Part shown: one piece after another, positions 34,590 through 43,604 of the stretch | Numbering within the stretch: the first letter of the stretch is position 1 | Layout of the letters: every line of letters starts with the position of its first letter | Source: Lewinellaceae bacterium | Lineage (GTDB): Bacteria; Bacteroidota; Bacteroidia; Chitinophagales; Saprospiraceae | Direction: 5' to 3' | DNA: 64,000 nucleotides | Assembly (NCBI GenBank): GCA_016716135.1 | Contig: JADJWX010000011.1 | Location: 62,001-126,000, forward strand | Program-made: the position numbers and the translations under genes | Notes under the pieces: model-generated | Database searches by the model: none | Told to the model about the DNA's origin: nothing | The model's input: the letters and a program-made list of their open reading frames with translations, nothing else

Positions 34590-35693
34590 ATGATCCAGGA
34601 TTCGCTTTTTAAAGGCCTCAAAGTTGTCGAATTTGCTTCCGTACTTGCCGGGCCGGCCGTAGGCATGTTTTTCGCCGAACTCGGGGCCGAAGTTATCAAA
34701 ATCGAAAACAAATCTACCGGCGGCGACATGACACGCGGCTGGAAACTCCCGGCAGAAAATCCGGACACCCCGGTGTCGGCCTACTTTTGCAGCGTCAACT
34801 GGGGAAAAACCCACCTCCTGCTCGACTTGAAAAATCCGGAAGATCACCGGAAAGCCATGAAACTGGCCCTTGAAGCCGATATTGTAATTTCCAATTTCAG
34901 GCCGTCGTCAGCCCGCAAGCTGGGATTAGACGCCGATTCACTACGCGAAAAACACCCGCGGTTGATTTATGCCCAACTCAATGCCTTTGCCGATCCGGAG
35001 GACGAAACGCCCGCTTTTGATGTGGTTCTGCAGGCTGAGGCCGGTTTTTTGTACATGACCGGAGAAGCCGGTTGTCCGCCAGTCAAAATGCCGGTGGCCC
35101 TGATCGATCTGCTGGCTGCGCATCAGTTGAAAGAAGCCATCCTGATCGCCCTGCTGCAACGCGAGCGGCTGGGCACTGGCGCCCTGGTTTGTGTTTCCCT
35201 GTTGGAGAGCGCCCTGGCATCGCTGGCCAACCAGGCAACGAATTGGCTTATGGCCGGCCATGTGCCGCAACGCATGGGACTCCAGCATCCCAACATTGCG
35301 CCTTACGGCGATTCGTATAGCTGTGCCGATGGCAAACAAATTCTGCTGGCAGTTGGCACTGAACGCCAATTTCAGCAACTTTGCACCTGCCTGAACCGGA
35401 GCGATTTGCTGGAAAATCCGGACTTCCAAACCAACCAGGTGCGGCTTTTGAACCGTGCAAAACTCAATTCGGCACTTCAGGCTGTTTTTTCAAAAAACGA
35501 TTTGCATAGCTGGCTCAATCTGTTGAAAACACACCAGGTACCCGCAGCACAAATCCGTGATATGCCTGCGGTTTTTGAACTACCCGCCGCGCAAAACATG
35601 ATCCTTGAAGAATTGTTACCTGATGGCACCCTGAGCCGGCGACTGCGGACTGTGGCTTTCACGCTGCAACATGGCGCGAAAAACCCGGTTTAG
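34590..35693 (+). CDS. CaiB/BaiF-type (class III) CoA transferase
   Basis: The protein is 367 residues with GLKVVEFASVLAGPAVGMFFAELGAEVIKIE at the N-terminus and FDVVLQAEAGFLYMTGE, whose Asp (about 136) is the expected catalytic nucleophile of family III CoA transferases. The C-terminal half (GTERQFQQLCTCLNRSDLL, AAQIRDMPAVFE) also fits the family. It would move CoA between a carboxylic acid and an acyl-CoA; the substrate is unknown. It starts 5 bases from a divergent gene, so its leader and promoter must overlap that gene. Confidence 0.88.
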   Translation: MIQDSLFKGLKVVEFASVLAGPAVGMFFAELGAEVIKIENKSTGGDMTRGWKLPAENPDTPVSAYFCSVNWGKTHLLLDLKNPEDHRKAMKLALEADIVISNFRPSSARKLGLDADSLREKHPRLIYAQLNAFADPEDETPAFDVVLQAEAGFLYMTGEAGCPPVKMPVALIDLLAAHQLKEAILIALLQRERLGTGALVCVSLLESALASLANQATNWLMAGHVPQRMGLQHPNIAPYGDSYSCADGKQILLAVGTERQFQQLCTCLNRSDLLENPDFQTNQVRLLNRAKLNSALQAVFSKNDLHSWLNLLKTHQVPAAQIRDMPAVFELPAAQNMILEELLPDGTLSRRLRTVAFTLQHGAKNPV

Positions 35694-35787
35694 GTTTCGC
35701 CGGAATTTGGCTGGAAAGCAACGCAAGCTGCACTTCCCGCAGTTTTTTTAAAAAAATAACAAAGCGAATTAAAGATTCGCGATACGT

Positions 35788-36879
35788 ATGGACAAAGAAG
35801 CAATTTTAAAACTACTCGCCACTGTCAAAGACCCGCAAACCGGTCGGGATATCGTAGCCGCGGGCATGGTGGAAAACCTGGAAATCGCCGGCGATAATGT
35901 CAATTTCACCCTGGCGGTACCGTCCCTGCAAATGCAGGGCAAAGCCGATCTGAATTTTGCCTGCATCGGGGCCATTGTCGATCAGTACCCGAACGCTAAC
36001 GTCAACGTCCATTTTATGGCGCGTACTGCCGACAGCCAAAAAAGCAGCAGCGCCGTCCCGCATATCAAAAACATCATCGCGGTGGCTTCCGGCAAAGGCG
36101 GAGTCGGGAAAAGCACGGTAGCCGTCAACCTTGCCCTTGGCCTGAAGAAACTGGGCGCCCGGGTAGGCCTGATGGATGCCGATGTGTACGGCCCCAGTAT
36201 CCCGACCATGCTGGGACTCGTCGGCCAACGCCCGAAAGTGCAGGATGTGACCGGGCAGATGAAGATGGTGCCGCTGATGGCCTACGGTATGCCGACCATC
36301 AGCATCGGGAATATCATTGAACCGGAACAGGCGGTGGTATTGCGCGGGCCGCGTCTGGCGGCCATCATCAAACAATTTTTTAACGATGTGCTCTGGGACG
36401 AGCTTGATTTTCTGATCGTCGACCTGCCGCCCGGCACCGGCGATGTGCAGTTAACACTGGTGCAAACGGTGCCTGTGACCGGCGTCGTGCTGGTGACCAC
36501 CCCGCAGGAAGTGGCTGTTGCCGATGCTTTGAAGGCCATGAACATGTTCCTGCTCCCGCAAATCAACGTGCCTATTTTGGGGGTGGTGGAAAATATGGCC
36601 TGGTTTACCCCGGAGGAATTGCCCGACAACAAGTACTACATTTTTGGCCAGGGCGGCGGAAAAAAACTGGCGCTGGCCAGCCAATCCGTGGTGTTGGGCC
36701 AGGTGCCGCTGGTGCAAGGCATTCGCGAGGGTGGCGATACCGGCAAACCGGCGGTGGAACAGGAAAACGGCGGTATCATGTCGGAAGCCTTCCTCCATGT
36801 GGCGGAAAACACCCTGCGGCAAGTGGCCATGCGCAATGAAATGCTGCGCCCCACGCAAGTGGTGAAAATGATGGAATAA
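35788..36879 (+). CDS. Mrp/NBP35-family iron-sulfur carrier ATPase
   Basis: The protein is 363 residues. The N-terminal MIP18/DUF59 domain (about 1-80; TVKDPQTGRDIVAAGMV) precedes a deviant-Walker P-loop ASGKGGVGKST (about 100-110), the MDADVYGPSIPTMLG switch and LIVDLPPGTGDVQLT. It acts as a scaffold or carrier in Fe-S cluster assembly. The usual C-x-x-C pair near the C-terminus is replaced by the segment NMAWFTPEELPDNKYYIFG, as I recall for Bacteroidota homologs. It is convergent with holA. Confidence 0.93.
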   Translation: MDKEAILKLLATVKDPQTGRDIVAAGMVENLEIAGDNVNFTLAVPSLQMQGKADLNFACIGAIVDQYPNANVNVHFMARTADSQKSSSAVPHIKNIIAVASGKGGVGKSTVAVNLALGLKKLGARVGLMDADVYGPSIPTMLGLVGQRPKVQDVTGQMKMVPLMAYGMPTISIGNIIEPEQAVVLRGPRLAAIIKQFFNDVLWDELDFLIVDLPPGTGDVQLTLVQTVPVTGVVLVTTPQEVAVADALKAMNMFLLPQINVPILGVVENMAWFTPEELPDNKYYIFGQGGGKKLALASQSVVLGQVPLVQGIREGGDTGKPAVEQENGGIMSEAFLHVAENTLRQVAMRNEMLRPTQVVKMME

Positions 36880-36895
36880 AAAGCCCGGCGGGGCA

Positions 36896-37906
36896 TCATC
36901 CATGCAATAGTTTCCAGAATAATTCTTTCATCAACTCGGCATCGCCGGTGGTGCTGGTGTTGTTGTCCACGCCCTTGGAACGCAGGTCGTATTGGCGGAG
37001 CAGGTGGAGCACCTGTTCTGTTTGGGGCAAGGAATAGTTGCGCGCAGCGAGCTTGTATTCTTTCAGAAACCAGTCGGAACGTAAATCCAGCGCTTTGACC
37101 ATCTCCGCATCATTTTTCCCGTGCAAAAAATGCAGCATGTACACTTTTGAAAAATAGGCGTACAAACTGGAGATGGTGACGATCAGAGGGTTTTTCCGAA
37201 TGTTTGCATGAAAATATTGTTGGATGCGGGCAATCTTCGGCAGGTCGCGGGTGGCAAAAGCGCGCTGCAATTCAAACACATTATAGTCTTTGCTGATCCC
37301 GATATAGGTTTCCACATGGCGGGTGGTAATGGTGCTCTCGGCAGGTATGTTGAGCGCCAGCTTGTCCAGTTCATTGGAAATTTTAGCCAGATCAGCGCCC
37401 AGGTATTCGGCAATGAGCGCGGCCGCCGGAATTTCGATGCTCAGCTTATTTGCCTTGCAATAGCTGATAATCCAGTCGGGCACCTGGTTGTCGTACAGTT
37501 TTTTACTCTCCAGCACAACGGCATTGGCTTTCAGGGTTTTACCCAGCCGGTTGCGCATGTCGAGTTTTTTGTGTTTGTAACAAATGACAAACACGGTGCT
37601 TTCCATCGGCTTTTCGGCATAGGCGGCAAGGTCATTCAGGCCTTTCATTTCCTGCGCTTCGCGCAAAATCACGAGTTGGCGCGCACTCATCATCGGAAAA
37701 CGGCGGAGATAGTCGAGCATCGTCACCGCATCAACGTCTTTTCCGTAGAGCACCGTTTGGTTAAACGCCTTTTCCGCTTCCGACAGGCAATGCGCCTCAA
37801 TGGCCGCTTCCACCCGGTCTATAAAGAAGGGTTCCTCGCCGTGCAGGAGGTAAACCGGCTTGAAGGTACCGGCGCTAACCTGGCGTATAATTTCCTCAAA
37901 ACTCAT
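36896..37906 (-). CDS. holA: DNA polymerase III subunit delta
   Basis: The protein is 336 residues from ATG 37906 (MSFEEIIRQV); the longer in-frame start is not typical of the family. It is the clamp-loader wrench subunit. Visible features are KPVYLLHGEEPFFIDRVEAAI near the start, LRRFPMMSARQLVILREAQEM, and EYLGADLAKISNELDKLAL followed by VETYIGISKDYNVFELQRA, all characteristic of HolA domains I-III. It acts in the replisome in the cytoplasm. Confidence 0.94.
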   Translation of the reverse strand: MSFEEIIRQVSAGTFKPVYLLHGEEPFFIDRVEAAIEAHCLSEAEKAFNQTVLYGKDVDAVTMLDYLRRFPMMSARQLVILREAQEMKGLNDLAAYAEKPMESTVFVICYKHKKLDMRNRLGKTLKANAVVLESKKLYDNQVPDWIISYCKANKLSIEIPAAALIAEYLGADLAKISNELDKLALNIPAESTITTRHVETYIGISKDYNVFELQRAFATRDLPKIARIQQYFHANIRKNPLIVTISSLYAYFSKVYMLHFLHGKNDAEMVKALDLRSDWFLKEYKLAARNYSLPQTEQVLHLLRQYDLRSKGVDNNTSTTGDAELMKELFWKLLHG

Positions 37907-38093
37907 CGTGCGGCGAAGATACTGGGTGACGCCGGCTTTTGGCTGTTGGCTTCCGGCATTATTCTTTTGCAAAAATTCCCGGGGGCTTCACACACCAAAA
38001 CAGGGCGTTCAAACAGTCTTTCAAATAAATTGAATTTTAATCCACTATATTTTGTTAACCATGCGTTAGCACAACACATTCCTGCGCTATTTT

Positions 38094-38681
38094 ATGAATT
38101 TACAAAATATCATTCAAATCACATTTGGACTGATGCTTGGCGCCAGTTTGCCGGCATGGAGTCAGGAGCTTCCTTGCAACCGGGATGGGGCGGAACCGGA
38201 TTCCAGCAGGGTTGAATTGGAGGCTGCCGACACTGCTCCGAAAACAAAACGTGCAAGCGCTGGAAAAGCGAAACTCTGGAACGGGATGCAATTGACCGGC
38301 GGGCAACTTACCCTGCCTTTCAAGATCCGGCCCAAAGCGGAAACCAATTCGTTTCGCCTGACCACCGACGTCACGGTGGGCGCCTTTGTCGGGCTGACCA
38401 AACGACTTTCGCTCCAAAAAGAATACCGGTTGATCATACCGTTGGCAGCCGGCTTAACTTTTATCAATATTAACGATGGCAACACATCGCTCGACCTCGC
38501 ATTGCAGGAAGCCGAGGTTGTGCCGGGACTGACCTGGAGCACGGGCATTATCCTTGAACTGGACAAATACAGCCTCGGGCTGATGTTTGGAAAAGACTAT
38601 GCCAGCGAGGTAGGCAACCAATGGAATTACCACCGGAAAATTTGGTGGTCGTTCGGAATTGGCTTCGCGTTTTTCCACTAA
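38094..38681 (+). CDS. Exported protein, probably outer-membrane associated
   Basis: The protein is 195 residues with a signal peptide ending PAWSQ (about 23). An acidic/Lys-rich linker (about 30-60) precedes a beta-rich region (FRLTTDVTVGAFVGLT, YRLIIPLAAGLTFIN, GIILELDKYSLGLMFG) ending in WWSFGIGFAFFH, an aromatic last strand typical of outer-membrane barrels. I do not recognise the family. It is convergent with the dehydrogenase gene, 6 bases apart. Confidence 0.6.
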   Translation: MNLQNIIQITFGLMLGASLPAWSQELPCNRDGAEPDSSRVELEAADTAPKTKRASAGKAKLWNGMQLTGGQLTLPFKIRPKAETNSFRLTTDVTVGAFVGLTKRLSLQKEYRLIIPLAAGLTFININDGNTSLDLALQEAEVVPGLTWSTGIILELDKYSLGLMFGKDYASEVGNQWNYHRKIWWSFGIGFAFFH

Positions 38682-38687
38682 AACAGT

Positions 38688-39575
<888 letters not shown>

Positions 39576-39683
39576 GCGCTTAATCGTTTAATAAAATTCA
39601 GGGATTGCCCGGTTTGCAGGGCGCGGCAAAGGTAGAAAAATGACGGACTCGAAGGTGCCGACCCGGGATAGCGGCACTTGAGC

Positions 39684-41042
39684 TTATCCGCCAAAAAGTT
39701 TACCCAAAAACCCGCCGCCGCCATTTTTTGCTGTGCGTGCTTTTTCGAGAAACTCCTGCGCTGTTTCATTCTCCGGTTCGCTTTGGAGCGCTCGTTCACA
39801 AAATTGAATGGCCTCCTGGTATTGTTCCTGTTCGAAAGCAATTACCCCCATGATGGCGTAGGCATCGGCCAGTTCGGGCTCCAGGGTGTAGGCCTTGACC
39901 AGACATTCAACAGCCGGTTCGTAGGCGCCGCGCACTTTGTGCACCAGCCCCAGGTAAAACCAGGCATAGCCGTAATCGGGATTTTGCTGTACCACCGATT
40001 CGAAATCGGCCTTTGCGGCATCGTAGTTTTCCAAAAAATAATAGGCAATGCCGCGTACGGTTTGTATTTCCAATTGGCTTGGATCGAGTTCCAGGGCTTT
40101 CGACATCAGTTCAGTTGCTTCCGGGTAATCGCCCAGGTGGTAGCGGCACAAGCCATGACTTCCCCAATAGGAAGCATTCGTTGGGTCGGTTGCCAGGGCC
40201 ACTTTCAGGTCCGTTTCGGCGTCGGAATAATTCGCTGTTTGCACCCGGCAAATCCCGCGAAGACCGGTTGCCATAGCCCGTTCAAAATTGGTATCGATGC
40301 AAATGGTCAGGTCGGCAATCGCTTGAGCATACTCGCCCAGGTGCATGGCCGCCAGGGCGCGATTGAACCGGGCGGCGATCAATTCGGGATCGGCTACCAC
40401 CGCTGCATTAAAATCGGTGTAGGCTTTTCGGTAATCCTCCAAATGCTCCAGGAAAATATTGCCCCGGTTATTAAAAGCGAGTGCCTGCTTTGGATTTTGA
40501 CGGGTGGTTTCGGTATACCAGTGTATGGCTTCGTCCCAAAGTCCAAGTTGCTCATAAAGTGTTGCGAAGTGTTGCTTCACTTCCCAGGATTGCGGATTTT
40601 TTTCATGAAAAACGGTAAAATCATTTAATGCGCCGGTGTAATCGCCGTCCTGCATTTTTTGAAAGCCGGTTTGCAATAAATCTGCAGGCGCCCCGGAAGA
40701 AGTTTGGTTTGCGGTAGTCGGTACAAGCTGGTCATCGACCGTAAAACCGGCAGCGGGTACGGATGATTGTTGTTGGTTTTGCAGCTTTTTACCGGCAACA
40801 GTGATCAGCCGGAGGGTAGAAAAACTAATGTTGCTGAACGTGATGGAATAGTCCTTGTGATCGATGAGGTTGAGGCGGATATTTTGTTGGCAGAGGCTCA
40901 TTTGTTGTTGCAGTGCGTAGACTTCATCGATCAGGTCGGCATCTATTTTTTCAACAAAAACAGCCAATTCGGTAAGTGCCTCTTCGGTCTCGCTTTTGCG
41001 GATCAGTTCTTTTAGCCCTTGCAGAGTTTGCATCAATTCCAT
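39684..41042 (-). CDS. TPR protein with an EAD11-like N-terminal domain
   Basis: The protein is 452 residues. Residues 1-75 form a helical unit with LKELIRKSETEEALTEL and later DEVYALQQQMSLC..IRLNLIDHKDYSIT, which resembles effector-associated domain 11 (EAD11) of bacterial conflict systems. A linker (about 90-140) leads to about nine TPR repeats (AFNNRGNIFLEHLEDYRKA, YWGSHGLCRYHLGDY, AWFYLGLVHKVRGAYEPA). The tail is glycine-rich. No signal peptide is present, so it is likely cytoplasmic. No recognisable effector such as a caspase-like protease or nuclease is adjacent. Confidence 0.7.
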   Translation of the reverse strand: MELMQTLQGLKELIRKSETEEALTELAVFVEKIDADLIDEVYALQQQMSLCQQNIRLNLIDHKDYSITFSNISFSTLRLITVAGKKLQNQQQSSVPAAGFTVDDQLVPTTANQTSSGAPADLLQTGFQKMQDGDYTGALNDFTVFHEKNPQSWEVKQHFATLYEQLGLWDEAIHWYTETTRQNPKQALAFNNRGNIFLEHLEDYRKAYTDFNAAVVADPELIAARFNRALAAMHLGEYAQAIADLTICIDTNFERAMATGLRGICRVQTANYSDAETDLKVALATDPTNASYWGSHGLCRYHLGDYPEATELMSKALELDPSQLEIQTVRGIAYYFLENYDAAKADFESVVQQNPDYGYAWFYLGLVHKVRGAYEPAVECLVKAYTLEPELADAYAIMGVIAFEQEQYQEAIQFCERALQSEPENETAQEFLEKARTAKNGGGGFLGKLFGG

Positions 41043-41098
41043 GTGGCTGAGTAGTAAATTTTAGATGTTGTAAAAACAGGTTCTCCCTGCACAAAGCG

Positions 41099-41914
41099 TT
41101 AGTTTTTTCGCCAAATCAGCATTGCCGACGGCGTAAAACCAAGCGTGGGGTGCCATTCTGCCCCGGAGCCAATTTCCAGGCCATTTTTTAAACGATAGCC
41201 TGCGCCAAAGCCAAACCGGGCGGGGTCTGTGCGGATACCGGTGCGCAAGACGAGTTGGTCGACCGGCAGGTATTCAATTCCGGCCTTAAGTTGAGCCGGG
41301 CGTTCCAGGTCTTTTTCCGTTTCCAGGAGCAGGGTCAGTACAGGTGCCGGTTGCCAGGCGGCCCCAATTCGCAATACGGCAGGTAATACGGCGCCGGCTA
41401 ATTCAAGATCAAGCGGATTTTGGATTTTAGCACCCAGCCACAGACCTTTCAAGGGATTTGCCAGCATACTCAGACTAAACGTGGCGCCAGTCGTATTGCC
41501 GTATTCTTGTGCTGAAACACGCAGGATGGAGACGCTGCCCCCCAGCATGATTTTTTCGCCCAGGCGGCGCCCGTACAACAACCGGAATTGCTGTTCGCTG
41601 TAAACCTCAATGCCCGCATGCGCAATATCGAGGCCAAAACCGTCCCTTGGGCTCATACGGGCAAAGCCCTGAAAGCGCGCCGTTTGCCAGCCGCTGATTC
41701 CAAATGGCATGGCAGCGCCGGCGAACACAGCAGCCTTGTTTGCAAAACCAGGCACGGCATCATTTTCCAGGCCGCTCCCGATGCCGGGATAGGCCACTAC
41801 AGCTCCGCCAAGCGCCAGGGCCGCTGCATTATCCACAGGCCGCATGAAGACCTGCGCCACCACCGGCATAGACAATGCCAGAAGAAAAAGGAACAGAATA
41901 GTGCGCATACGCAT
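41099..41914 (-). CDS. Outer-membrane beta-barrel protein, PorV/PorQ-like
   Basis: The protein is 271 residues from ATG 41914 (41908 also possible) with a signal peptide ending VVAQ. The repeated strand pattern (ALALGGAVVAYPGIGSGLEND, FQGFARMSPRDGFGLDIAHAG, LRIGAAWQPAPVLTLLLETE, FGFGAGYRLKNGLEIGSG) fits a barrel of the PorV/UPF0164 type. A terminal aromatic/Arg-Lys strand follows. It begins 33 bases after the GH1 stop on the same strand, so the two may be co-transcribed. Confidence 0.6.
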   Translation of the reverse strand: MRMRTILFLFLLALSMPVVAQVFMRPVDNAAALALGGAVVAYPGIGSGLENDAVPGFANKAAVFAGAAMPFGISGWQTARFQGFARMSPRDGFGLDIAHAGIEVYSEQQFRLLYGRRLGEKIMLGGSVSILRVSAQEYGNTTGATFSLSMLANPLKGLWLGAKIQNPLDLELAGAVLPAVLRIGAAWQPAPVLTLLLETEKDLERPAQLKAGIEYLPVDQLVLRTGIRTDPARFGFGAGYRLKNGLEIGSGAEWHPTLGFTPSAMLIWRKN

Positions 41915-41946
41915 CGTTTGAGCGAAGGTACAAAGCCGGGAGCAGA

Positions 41947-43134
41947 TCAAACTTCAACGCCGTGTTGCTTTGTAATTTTTTCATAAAACTCCCCTGCCGG
42001 AGTCATGCTTCGTTCCATCGTTTTCAAATTTACCCGAACCAGTCCGAATCGAAAAGTGGGGCCAAGGTGCCATTCAAAATTATCCCAGGTGCTCCAGTGG
42101 ATATAGCCGCGCAAGTCTACACCGGCGCTAATGGCTTCGTGGCAAACCTTAAGGTAGTCGCGCAGGGCCTGAATACGCTGCTGGCCGTCATCGGTGCAAA
42201 TCCCGTTTTCCGTGATCACAATCGGCTTTTTATATTTTTTCCAAAACCGGTGCAATACCCAACCCAATCCTTCCGGCTTGTACAGCCACATTTTATCGTG
42301 TGGCAGACCAAGCCGGCGCACGACTTCAGGCCGGTGAATCATATCGACCGGGAAAGGGTCGAACAGCAAAAAGGCATAATAACTCAGCCCCCAAAAGTCA
42401 CATTTTGCGAAGGGACGTGCGGCACGGTCAAGAAACCACCACCGGGCAAATAGTGCCGGTAGCAGGCCAAAAATATTCGAAGCTTTAAAAAATGCGGTGT
42501 TCAGTGAAATGCCGACCGGGGTGTTTTTGTTTTTTTCCCGGATCAGCATGCGCACGATTTCGTGTGCGCGCCCCATGTTGTCCAATACCCGGTTTGCTTT
42601 GAAATACCGCCGTTTTTGGAAGGGCGGGAAGGCGCCGGAGAAATACGCATTGTATGCGTAAACATTCGGTTCATTAAACGTATTCCACCAGCTGACATAT
42701 TTCCCGAAGTGTTTGATACACTGTTGGGCGTAGTTCACGAAAAACCGGATATTTTCTTCTTTTGCCCAGCCGCCCATGCCCTCAAACCAGTTGGGATGAC
42801 AGAAGTGGTGCATCACAAACATGAGGGAAATGCCCCGGGTTTGAAGCGTTTCAAAAAACGTACAATATTCGTCTGTTACCGCAGGATCAAATTTGGCCAT
42901 TGGTTTGGTTTGCAACCTCGACCAATCCACACCACAACGGTAAACCGAGCCGAACCGGGCAATAAAACCTGCATCTTGTTCGCGGTGGATCTCATGGTCG
43001 GTTGTGCGTTCGAAAATATGCCCGTCTTTTGCAACAAGCCCCTTCCATGGGTGTTCGCCGGCTGTTTCAACCTGAGCGGCGGCAGTCGATGTACCCCAGA
43101 AAAAGTTTGTTGGAAAGGATAAAAACATGGCCAT
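41947..43134 (-). CDS. Glycoside hydrolase family 1 protein (beta-glucosidase-like)
   Basis: The protein is 395 residues, shorter than the usual 440-480. It begins FPTNFFWGTSTAAAQVE, the GH1 N-terminal signature. The acid/base Glu155 is in NTFNEPN and the nucleophile Glu309 in VITENG, with STWDNFEWHLG near the end. Both catalytic Glu are intact. No signal peptide is evident, so hydrolysis of a small beta-glycoside in the cytoplasm is likely. The gene is preceded 100 bases upstream by a terminator-ended structured RNA (43234-43475). Confidence 0.92.
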   Translation of the reverse strand: MAMFLSFPTNFFWGTSTAAAQVETAGEHPWKGLVAKDGHIFERTTDHEIHREQDAGFIARFGSVYRCGVDWSRLQTKPMAKFDPAVTDEYCTFFETLQTRGISLMFVMHHFCHPNWFEGMGGWAKEENIRFFVNYAQQCIKHFGKYVSWWNTFNEPNVYAYNAYFSGAFPPFQKRRYFKANRVLDNMGRAHEIVRMLIREKNKNTPVGISLNTAFFKASNIFGLLPALFARWWFLDRAARPFAKCDFWGLSYYAFLLFDPFPVDMIHRPEVVRRLGLPHDKMWLYKPEGLGWVLHRFWKKYKKPIVITENGICTDDGQQRIQALRDYLKVCHEAISAGVDLRGYIHWSTWDNFEWHLGPTFRFGLVRVNLKTMERSMTPAGEFYEKITKQHGVEV

Positions 43135-43233
43135 GTTCTGTTTAGGCGTGCCGGAATTGGATTGGCAGCAATATAGGGTTTTGGACTGGATACATGGCCA
43201 GTCTTTTCAACATGCCCGTCTTGTTTTTAGGAA

Positions 43234-43271
43234 TAAAAAAAGCCCCTCACCGCGAGCCTAACCGGAGGGGC
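43234..43271 (-). terminator. Intrinsic terminator ending the structured RNA
   Basis: The reverse strand reads a GC-rich hairpin with arms GCCCCTC (43265-43271) and GAGGGGC (43242-43248), followed by a run of about seven U. Confidence 0.85.
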
Positions 43272-43475
43272 AACCATGAGATTATAATGGTACAATAGCA
43301 GCCTGAGGTAAACGCTGTGCCCGTTAGGAGGGCACATTCACCTGGCCACCATGTGTAGCCAATTACGGGTCGTGGTACGGATTAAAAGCTAAGCATACTT
43401 TAAAATCGGAAATGGCGGTTGGGAGAGCCTGGGAAAAATTAAACCACGGATTAGGAAGAAAAAAGTCTGTAAGTG
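43234..43475 (-). ncRNA. Candidate structured RNA, about 240 nt
   Basis: The transcript is bounded by a consensus promoter (43482-43511) and an intrinsic terminator (43242-43271). In the middle, the reverse strand can form a long hairpin: ATGGTGGCC pairs with GGCTGCTAT, AGGTGAA with TTTACCT, and GTGCCC with GGGCAC around loop TCCTAAC. No open frame of note is present. It does not show the SRP, tmRNA or RNase P signatures I know. It could be a free small RNA, or a leader/attenuator of the GH1 gene that starts 100 bases further on. Confidence 0.55.
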
Positions 43476-43481
43476 ACGCGA

Positions 43482-43511
43482 CAAATATACGGCGGGGTTC
43501 AATTAACGCAA
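43482..43511 (-). promoter_or_regulatory. Promoter of the 43.2-kb RNA
   Basis: The reverse strand has TTG (43509-43511), a 19-base spacer and TATATTTG (43482-43489), a full match to the Bacteroidota consensus. Confidence 0.7.
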
Positions 43512-43521
43512 CGAAATGCCC

Positions 43522-43562
43522 AAAAAAAATGCTGAATAGGGAATAAACCACCATTCAGCATT
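43522..43562 (-). terminator. Terminator of the PorV/PorQ-like gene
   Basis: The reverse strand has AATGCTGAAT (43553-43562), a 15-base loop, ATTCAGCATT (43528-43537) and then a T-run to 43522. It directly abuts the promoter of the next RNA. Confidence 0.88.
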
Positions 43563-43604
43563 GAATTTGAGTTGTAGGAGTAGGCATCCTGGCTGTAGTG
43601 CAGC

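Noticed and set aside
43234..43475. SRP RNA, tmRNA or RNase P identity for the structured RNA
   Set aside because: The expected conserved cores (GGAA tetraloop helix of SRP, tRNA-like ends of tmRNA, GAGGAAAGTC of RNase P) are absent on both strands.
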